Shown: one piece after another, positions 30,754 to 36,077 of the stretch
Layout of the letters: the number at the start of each line of letters is the position of its first letter
How positions within the stretch are numbered: position 1 is the first letter of the stretch
Assembly (NCBI GenBank): GCA_029239675.1
Contig: JARBUM010000020.1
Span: 1 to 36,077 of the forward strand
Length of the DNA stretch: 36,077 nucleotides
DNA from: Pelosinus sp.
GTDB taxonomy: Bacteria; Bacillota; Negativicutes; DSM-13327
Reading direction: 5' to 3'
Position numbers and translations under genes: made by a program
Notes under the pieces: generated by a model
The model's input: the letters and a program-made list of their open reading frames with translations, nothing else
What the model was told of the DNA's origin: nothing
Database searches by the model: none

Positions 30754-32427
30754 ATGAGTATTATTGATCGTCAATTGGAAGAAATGAAGAAGGTTATCCG
30801 TGATCCAATCTTACTGGTGACCATTATTGCGGTTATTATTTCTCTTATTATCTTTACCTTGTGGCCTATTTATGAAGTATTGGTAGAAGGATTTCTTGCT
30901 AAAGATGGAACATTTACGTTGAAATATTACCAAGATGTGTTTCGTCAGTCGGAAAATATGCGTGTTTTAGGTAATACCCTATTATTGGGCTTTGTTGTTA
31001 GTTTATTCTCTACAGCCATTGGATTTTTATTTGCCTATGCAGATGCTTTTATAAAAATCAGATTTAAAAGGCTCTTTAATGTGATAGCAATTTTGCCTAT
31101 CGTATCACCTCCTTTTGCTTTGGCAATGGCCTTTATCATGTTGTTCGGGCAGCGAGGTTTTGTTACTTATTCTCTTTTAGGCATAAAAGATGCTAATATT
31201 TATGGTTTTGCTGGTCTGGCAACGGTACAGGTCTTAGCCTTTTTTCCTACGGCCTATCTAGTGTTAGCTGGGCTTTTAAAACAAATTGATCCTTCCTATG
31301 AAGAAGCTGCACGGAATATGGGGGCATCCCGCTGGCATATTTTCAAGACCGTTATTTTGCCCTTGGTGACACCTGGTATTGCTAACAGTTTTCTGTTAGT
31401 TTTTATCCAAACCGTTGCTGATTTTGGTAATGCCATGGTAATTGGCGGTAATTATACAACCTTAGCAGCAAAAGTATATCTACAGGCAATGGGTAATTAT
31501 GATATTAAGGGTGGTACAGCCCTTGCTACTTTATTGCTGATGATATCTGTTTTAATGTTTGTTGTACAGAAATATTGGGTAGGAGGACGTTCCTACGTTA
31601 CGGTTACAGGTAAGCCTTCTCGTCAGAGAGAACTGATTAATGACCCGATTATTTCCTGGATTGTGGGTGTACCTTGCGCCTTGATTAGCTTGTTTATTCT
31701 GGTCTTGTATATTTTGATACCCTATGGGTCCTTTGTTAATTTATGGGGAATTGACTTTACGCCTACATTGAAACATTATGGTTATGTTTTATCGTTGGGC
31801 TTGAAGCCTATTTTGGATACCACTTATCTAGCTCTCTTATCTATGCCAATTACAGGTATTATGGGTATGGTTATTGCTTTTCTCATTGTGAGAAAACAAT
31901 TTATTGGGCGAGGTATGATTGAATTTACTTCTATGTTGTCTATGGCAATTCCAGGGACAGTTATTGGTATGGGCTATATTCTGGCTTATAATGATGAACC
32001 TTTGGTGCTTACAGGAACAGCAACCATTATTGTTTTATCGTTCCTATTTCGGAATATGCCTGTTGGCATCCGCGCGGGCGTAGCATCCCTTCAGCAGATT
32101 GACCCAGCCATCGAAGAAGCAGCCCAAGATCTAGGGGCGAATTCCTTTAAGGTATTTACTTCTGTGACCATCCCCTTGATTAGTTCTGCCTTTTTTAGTG
32201 GCTTAGTATATAGTTTCGTACGGAGTATGACTGCCATTAGTGCTGTAATTTTTCTGGTTTCTGCCAGCTATAATCTCCTTACAGTTGCTATTATGTCACA
32301 GGTGGATGTGGGACGTCTGGGAGTAGCGGCAGCATATTCCACCGTATTAATTGTAATTGTGCTAGCGGTTACAGGGATTCTCAAACTGCTTCTTGGCCGC
32401 ATGGGGATTAAGATTAACATGCAATAA
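30754..32427 (+). CDS. Fused double-domain ABC permease (FbpB-like, ferric-iron type)
   Basis: A 557-aa inner-membrane permease made of two tandem BPD-transport domains, each with about six helices and a cytoplasmic coupling (EAA) loop: EEAARNMGASRWHIFKTVIL (183-202) and EEAAQDLGANSFKVFTSVTI (454-473). Because both halves are in one chain, it can form the whole channel alone, as in FbpB/SfuB ferric transporters. The ATG at 30754 has AGAGGTG close upstream. It lies 91 nt after the binding-protein gene, past an intercistronic hairpin, and 48 nt before the ATPase gene. The fusion favours the iron-type assignment over polyamine systems, which usually have two separate permeases. Confidence 0.92.
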   Translation: MSIIDRQLEEMKKVIRDPILLVTIIAVIISLIIFTLWPIYEVLVEGFLAKDGTFTLKYYQDVFRQSENMRVLGNTLLLGFVVSLFSTAIGFLFAYADAFIKIRFKRLFNVIAILPIVSPPFALAMAFIMLFGQRGFVTYSLLGIKDANIYGFAGLATVQVLAFFPTAYLVLAGLLKQIDPSYEEAARNMGASRWHIFKTVILPLVTPGIANSFLLVFIQTVADFGNAMVIGGNYTTLAAKVYLQAMGNYDIKGGTALATLLLMISVLMFVVQKYWVGGRSYVTVTGKPSRQRELINDPIISWIVGVPCALISLFILVLYILIPYGSFVNLWGIDFTPTLKHYGYVLSLGLKPILDTTYLALLSMPITGIMGMVIAFLIVRKQFIGRGMIEFTSMLSMAIPGTVIGMGYILAYNDEPLVLTGTATIIVLSFLFRNMPVGIRAGVASLQQIDPAIEEAAQDLGANSFKVFTSVTIPLISSAFFSGLVYSFVRSMTAISAVIFLVSASYNLLTVAIMSQVDVGRLGVAAAYSTVLIVIVLAVTGILKLLLGRMGIKINMQ

Positions 32428-32475
32428 GTATAGATGTTAGCCTTAAAAGAAAAGTTGACGGATAGGGGTGATCCT

Positions 32476-33567
32476 TTGAGTATTATCAATAATATCAATT
32501 CTAAAAGCGTTGCAGTTAAGAATTTAGAAAAAATATATGCAGGACATAATGGTAAGCAGGTAAAGGCTGTTGATACAGTTTCTTTAGAGATTAAGCCAGG
32601 GGAGTTTATGACTCTTCTAGGGCCATCTGGTTGCGGGAAGACTACTATTTTACGAATGATTGCTGGTTTTGAGACGCCTACCAGAGGGGATATTTATATT
32701 GGCAGTGAAAGAGTTAACTCCCAAACCCCAGACAAAAGAGATACGGCTATGGTGTTTCAAAGCTATGCCTTATTTCCCCATTTGAATATTTTTGAAAATA
32801 TTGCTTATGGTCTAAAAATTAAGAAGCTAAACAAAACTGTCATTAAAGAAAAGGTTGAAGGAATCTTGGATCTTATGGGTTTGAACGGTATGGAAGGGCG
32901 GGCTCCCAATCAGCTTTCTGGAGGGCAGCAGCAGAGAATTGCTCTAGCGAGGGCCTTGGTTATGGAGCCTTCGGTACTTCTCTTTGATGAGCCGTTATCT
33001 AATCTTGATGCTAAGCTTAGGGTCTATATGCGCAGTGAAATTAGGAAGATTCAACAAAAGATAGGTATTACGAGTATTTATGTGACCCATGATCAGGCGG
33101 AGGCTATGAGCATGTCTGATCGGGTAATTGTCATGAATAAGGGGATTGTTGAGCAGGTTGGGACACCGGATGAGATCTACAATAAACCTGCCAGCCGATT
33201 TGTTGCTGACTTCATTGGTGTGGCTAATATCCTGGATGCAGAGGTAATGGCAATCGCCCAAAAGAGTATCACTGTAAAGTGCATGGACCATCTTTTTGAT
33301 GTGTCTACTACTTTAAACTTGCAGGCTGGTGATCAAATTAAGATTATACTGCGCCCTGAAGCCGTACAAATCGGTGAGGCTGGCAAAATTCCTGTAATTG
33401 TTGAGGAATCTGTTTTCATGGGAGCCTATCAAGACTATAAATTAGTGGTGAATGGGCAGATCTTGATGGTGATTGATTATAATCCTTCTCAAAAGACGGT
33501 CTTCGCTGTCGGTGATAAAGCATACTTGACGATTAATGAGGCCAATTTGCATATTGTTAAAGGATAA
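32476..33567 (+). CDS. ABC transporter ATP-binding protein with TOBE domain (FbpC/PotA-like)
   Basis: A 363-aa ATPase that powers the importer. I choose TTG 32476 (MSIINNINSK), 5 nt after AGGGGTG; ATG 32434 adds 14 residues but has no ribosome site. Walker A GPSGCGKTT (49-57), Q-loop MVFQSYALFPH, signature LSGGQQQR (147-154), Walker B VLLFDEPLSNLD (167-178) and H-loop YVTHDQAEAMSM are all intact. The last 120 residues form the TOBE region (RFVADFIGVANIL, ILRPEAVQIG) found in CUT1/PotA/FbpC ATPases. It closes the three-gene transporter unit and is followed by a hairpin at 33627-33662. Confidence 0.92.
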   Translation: MSIINNINSKSVAVKNLEKIYAGHNGKQVKAVDTVSLEIKPGEFMTLLGPSGCGKTTILRMIAGFETPTRGDIYIGSERVNSQTPDKRDTAMVFQSYALFPHLNIFENIAYGLKIKKLNKTVIKEKVEGILDLMGLNGMEGRAPNQLSGGQQQRIALARALVMEPSVLLFDEPLSNLDAKLRVYMRSEIRKIQQKIGITSIYVTHDQAEAMSMSDRVIVMNKGIVEQVGTPDEIYNKPASRFVADFIGVANILDAEVMAIAQKSITVKCMDHLFDVSTTLNLQAGDQIKIILRPEAVQIGEAGKIPVIVEESVFMGAYQDYKLVVNGQILMVIDYNPSQKTVFAVGDKAYLTINEANLHIVKG

Positions 33568-33626
33568 AAAAGGAATCACTAGCAATGCTAAAACTTCTTG
33601 GATCATAACAGAGAAGATGTAATAAG

Positions 33627-33662
33627 AAGAAACACACCAGGCAAAGGCGGGGTGTGTTTCTT
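33627..33662 (+). terminator. Terminator after the ABC transporter operon
   Basis: AAGAAACACACC (33627-33638) pairs with GGTGTGTTTCTT (33651-33662) around a 12-nt loop, with T residues in the 3' arm. Confidence 0.72.
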
Positions 33663-33778
33663 ATTGTGTTGGTAAGAAGCTATAGTTAAGAGCGAATGTT
33701 AATTATAACGGTTTGAAACATTAGCTTTCTATAAGAGAGTACATGCAGATAACAGGAAATAACAGTTTTATAGAGAAC

Positions 33779-33805
33779 ATTATATGGTAGAATAACCCAT
33801 ATAAT
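33779..33805 (+). promoter_or_regulatory. Inverted repeat upstream of the sigma-54 activator gene
   Basis: Perfect 9-bp arms ATTATATGG (33779-33787) and CCATATAAT (33797-33805) separated by 9 bp. The right arm contains a -10-like TATAAT (33800-33805). It may be an operator, possibly autoregulatory. The rest of the 291-nt gap 33568-33858 holds the transporter terminator and no gene. Confidence 0.45.
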
Positions 33806-33858
33806 AATTAAAGGTAAGTCAACATGTTTCCAATATTATGGCTTGTAGGAGGATATTT

Positions 33859-35619
33859 ATGCAAAAGGCAATCATAGGGCACGAAGAAGGGTTAAGTGCC
33901 AAATTTACTGCCTTGGTTGTACAGAAAGCGTATCAGCTGCAGCGAAAATATAAAACCAATTTATTTATACATTATAAAAATTACAGAGAGATATCTTGTA
34001 CCCATTTTGGGCTGATTGTGGATGTAAATGTGAAAAAAGGCGAAATACTATATATTTCCAGTAAAGACCAAGAGTCCATTGATGCCAGATATGAGATGGT
34101 TACATTTCTAGAAAGTGGAGGGCCTGGTGATCTTGTTCAAGGAAATGCAGCAGGTTTTTCAGATCAAGAAATACACGAAGAGGAAAAATTGATGCTGGAG
34201 ATGTTGCATGATGGTGTTGCTATTCTAAATCAAGAAGGCTGCATTGTCTTTGTCAATACAAGTTTTGCAAGCCTTGCCCAACAGTCATTTGAACAGCTAA
34301 TTGGAAAATATATAAATGATATTATTCCTACTACTTGGGCAAAGGGAAATTTACAGGGAAAGAGAGAGACTGTAGGAAATATAATTTGTGTTGATACTGT
34401 AGAAGCCATGGTAGTTTCAGTGAAATCAATCCCTGTTAATGGCACGGCAGCAAGATATATTGTAGTAGTAAGGGATGAGCGAGAAATAAAGTGTTTAAAA
34501 GAAAAGCTAGAAATACTGAAATTGAAAACCGTTAATTTGCAGAATCTGTTATCGAAAGAGAAGGAAGCAAGTTGGCATCCACATAGATGGGTAGGAGAAT
34601 CCTCTGAACAGAAATTTATTAGAACAATGAAGTTCGGTTCTGCATTTGAAAAGTTTATTGGCATGAATGAAACTGTTTTAGATGCCATAGCTTTGGCCGC
34701 TAAAGCTGCTAAGGTTCAGTCGACAGTTTTGATTATCGGGAAAAGTGGAACAGGGAAAGAAGTGGTTGCTGAGGGAATCCATTTAGCAAGTCCAAGGGTA
34801 AAGGGACCATTTATTAAGGTGAATTGTGCAGCTATTCCAATGAATCTTTTAGAAAGTGAATTATTTGGCCATGAAAGAGGTGCTTTCACTGGAGCTTTCA
34901 AGAAGAAGTTAGGGAAGTTTGAGTTAGCACACGAGGGAACTATTTTTCTTGATGAGATTGGCGAGATGGACCTTAGTATGCAAACTAAATTATTAAGGGT
35001 TCTTCAAACTAGTAGTTTTGAGAGGGTTGGTGGAGAAGAGACTATAGCTGTTAATGTTAGGATTGTAGCTGCAACAAATCGAGATCTGGAAGCTATGGTG
35101 AAAGAAGGTCGCTTTCGGGAAGATCTTTATTATCGGTTAAATGTCATACCAGTGCTATTACCGTCTTTAAAAGAGAGGAAAGACGATATTCCTTTATTGG
35201 TAGATTACTTTCTGAAAAAGTTTAATAAGGATTTTGGCAAGGAAATACAGGGAATTAAAAAATCTACGATGGATGCATTGATTGGCTATGATTGGCCGGG
35301 AAATGTCAGAGAGTTGAAGAACATTATAGAACGATTTGTTGCATTGGCAGATAGTGAATATATTGAATTAAGTGACTTACCCTTATCCATTCGTCAGAAT
35401 GCAAATGCAAGTTATGACAATAGTATAGGACCTATCTCTACTTCCATCATTCAAGGAGATGTATTCCTTCTAGAAGAGTATGAGAAACAGATTATAACGG
35501 CTGCCTTAGATAAATATGGGAGCTATACTGCAGCAGGTAAAGTCCTTGGGATAACACATAAAACAGTGGCAGCCAAGGCTCAGAAATATGGAATTGATAA
35601 GAAGATACATAATGGATAG
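33859..35619 (+). CDS. Sigma-54-dependent activator: HPr-like domain, PAS, AAA+, Fis-type HTH
   Basis: A 586-aa enhancer-binding protein. ATG 33859 follows AGGAGG by 6 nt. Residues 1-88 read like an HPr phosphocarrier (IIGHEEGLSAKFTALVVQKA, ending ARYEMVTFLES), but the phospho-His of the HPr GLHARP motif is Ser13 (GLSAKF). A PAS domain follows (about 108-212), a short coiled segment, then a complete AAA+ domain: Walker A GKSGTGKE (294-301), GAFTGA (341-346) that engages sigma-54, Walker B GTIFLDEIGEM and the arginine-finger region ATNRDL/GRFREDLYYRLN. The HTH is at the end (YTAAGKVLGITHKTVAAKAQ). It probably drives the sigma-54 promoter at 35979-35994. The HPr-like domain may be bound by PTS proteins without being phosphorylated at this position (inference). 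Confidence 0.9.
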   Translation: MQKAIIGHEEGLSAKFTALVVQKAYQLQRKYKTNLFIHYKNYREISCTHFGLIVDVNVKKGEILYISSKDQESIDARYEMVTFLESGGPGDLVQGNAAGFSDQEIHEEEKLMLEMLHDGVAILNQEGCIVFVNTSFASLAQQSFEQLIGKYINDIIPTTWAKGNLQGKRETVGNIICVDTVEAMVVSVKSIPVNGTAARYIVVVRDEREIKCLKEKLEILKLKTVNLQNLLSKEKEASWHPHRWVGESSEQKFIRTMKFGSAFEKFIGMNETVLDAIALAAKAAKVQSTVLIIGKSGTGKEVVAEGIHLASPRVKGPFIKVNCAAIPMNLLESELFGHERGAFTGAFKKKLGKFELAHEGTIFLDEIGEMDLSMQTKLLRVLQTSSFERVGGEETIAVNVRIVAATNRDLEAMVKEGRFREDLYYRLNVIPVLLPSLKERKDDIPLLVDYFLKKFNKDFGKEIQGIKKSTMDALIGYDWPGNVRELKNIIERFVALADSEYIELSDLPLSIRQNANASYDNSIGPISTSIIQGDVFLLEEYEKQIITAALDKYGSYTAAGKVLGITHKTVAAKAQKYGIDKKIHNG

Positions 35620-35622
35620 CTG

Positions 35623-35658
35623 AAAGTCCCTCTAACGAGTTATTGTTAGAGGGACTTT
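35623..35658 (+). terminator. Terminator after the sigma-54 activator gene
   Basis: AAAGTCCCTCTAAC (35623-35636) pairs perfectly with GTTAGAGGGACTTT (35645-35658), followed by ATTTTG. Confidence 0.85.
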
Positions 35659-35705
35659 ATTTTGTATTAAATGAAGAAAATAACTGATTCGCGTTACTTT
35701 AGGTC

Positions 35706-35777
35706 GCCCGGTGTCCATGTTATTAACGCGACCCCATTAGCATTTAACCTACCTTTATAATAACATGAACACCGGGC
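35706..35777 (+). repeat. Structured repeated element, copy B
   Basis: A 20-position stem: GCCCGGTGT-C-CATGTTATTA (35706-35725) pairs with TAATAACATG-A-ACACCGGGC (35758-35777), one C/A mismatch. It closes a 32-nt loop with ACGC and CATTAGCATTTAACC. Copy A (29348-29419) shares the loop length, the core and the inner stem but has a different outer stem that also pairs. Alternative pairings exist in B: TCGCGTTA (35689-35696) with TAACGCGA (35724-35731), and GGTCGC (35702-35707) with GCGACC (35728-35733). Confidence 0.65.
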
Positions 35778-35853
35778 TTAGGCTGATTGCCAAAAAGATA
35801 TTCTTGATTGGAAAAGGAGTGTTCTCTGAGTTACTGCCATTCAGGGGCGGAGG

Positions 35854-35884
35854 AAAATTCCCCGCGGCGGGTAAAAATTCTCCG
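35854..35884 (+). promoter_or_regulatory. Direct repeats, candidate upstream activating sites
   Basis: AAAATTCCCCG (35854-35864) and AAAATTCTCCG (35874-35884), 10 of 11 identical and exactly 20 bp apart, which places them on the same DNA face. They lie about 95-125 bp upstream of the sigma-54 promoter, the usual distance for an enhancer. A small CCCG/CGGG hairpin lies within the pair. The rest of 35778-35978 shows no gene. Confidence 0.4.
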
Positions 35885-35978
35885 TCATATCCTTATGGGT
35901 GCATCACGTTTATACGGTTTAAGATTGATAAAGGCTTAAGAATATTGAATAAATATATAATTATTTAATTTTAGAAGC

Positions 35979-35994
35979 TGGCATGAAATTTGCA
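35979..35994 (+). promoter_or_regulatory. Sigma-54 (-24/-12) promoter
   Basis: TGGCATGAAATTTGCA matches the consensus TGGCAC-N5-TTGCA at all key positions, with GG and GC correctly spaced. Predicted start near 36005, about 50 nt before the GTG of the last gene. The adjacent sigma-54 activator makes a chance match unlikely. Confidence 0.85.
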
Positions 35995-36054
35995 AGTTAT
36001 ATTTGCAACTACAAATTAATCCAAATTCTAGAAAGGAAGAAGGAGGTGTAACCG

Positions 36055-36077
36055 GTGCAATATGCCGGGAAGACAGG
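36055..36077 (+). CDS. Start of a sigma-54-driven gene (partial, cut by window end)
   Basis: GTG 36055 lies 7 nt after AGGAGGT and opens MQYAGKTG before the window ends; an ATG at 36062 in another frame is an alternative. Too few codons are visible to name the product. Its position about 50 nt beyond the sigma-54 promoter, next to a sigma-54 activator gene, makes it the likely first gene of the regulated operon. Confidence 0.55.

Noticed and set aside
35765-35968. A 67-codon plus-strand frame beginning MNTGLRLIAKKIF in the gap before the sigma-54 promoter.
   Set aside because: Its ATG lies inside the 3' arm of the structured element, it has no ribosome site, and it spans the direct repeats and GC hairpin; it is better explained as non-coding.

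Overview
The window reads as chromosomal DNA from a low-GC, anaerobic, Gram-positive-lineage bacterium (Bacillota). I infer a Negativicutes/Sporomusa-Pelosinus-like background, but this is inference from gene content and signals: strong AGGAGG ribosome sites, several TTG starts, many compact rho-independent terminators, an AhbC/NirJ-type radical SAM protein, a sigma-54 activator and dense two-component/c-di-GMP signalling. There is no phage, transposase, rRNA or CRISPR array. One tRNA (Gln, anticodon CTG) is present.

Layout. (1) Positions 1-5285, minus strand: one tight operon of a PaaK-type CoA ligase, a 4-hydroxybutyryl-CoA dehydratase/HpaB-family flavoprotein, a creatininase-family metal amidohydrolase, a MetQ-type lipoprotein and a MetN-type ATPase cut by the window edge. 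It starts from a near-consensus promoter followed by a leader with its own terminator hairpin, so it looks attenuated. (2) 5473-8457: a Pro/Ser/Thr-rich single-pass membrane protein, a PAS-PAS-GGDEF-EAL protein with a degenerate GGDTF site, and tRNA-Gln. (3) 8681-14585: topoisomerase III, a REC-LuxR response regulator, a hybrid histidine kinase with receiver and HPt domains, and a small coiled-coil protein. (4) 14981-16805, minus: amtB-glnB, behind a perfect promoter and two tandem attenuators whose hairpins share the same hexanucleotide loop, as expected for ANTAR-type antitermination. (5) 17146-22132: an FAD oxidoreductase of unknown role, NDH-2 and CstA. (6) 22235-26559: a foldback repeat, an unknown 230-aa protein, an HD-GYP protein divergent from a DUF218 protein, and an orphan AhbC/NirJ-like radical SAM enzyme. 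(7) 26741-33567: GNAT protein, NarL-type kinase and regulator, then a ferric-iron-type ABC importer (binding protein, fused double permease, TOBE-containing ATPase). (8) 33859 to the end: a sigma-54 activator with an HPr-like N-terminal domain lacking the phospho-histidine, then a textbook -24/-12 promoter and the first codons of its probable target gene.

Most unusual signals: the catabolic operon with its attenuator and a cluster-ligand substitution in the dehydratase-like protein; the tandem amtB attenuators; a structured element present twice (29348-29419 and 35706-35777) with equal 32-nt loops, a shared 15-nt core and stems that pair despite different sequence; and the HPr-like sigma-54 regulator with its adjacent promoter and spaced direct repeats.

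All family assignments come from reading motifs by eye; no database search or folding program was run.
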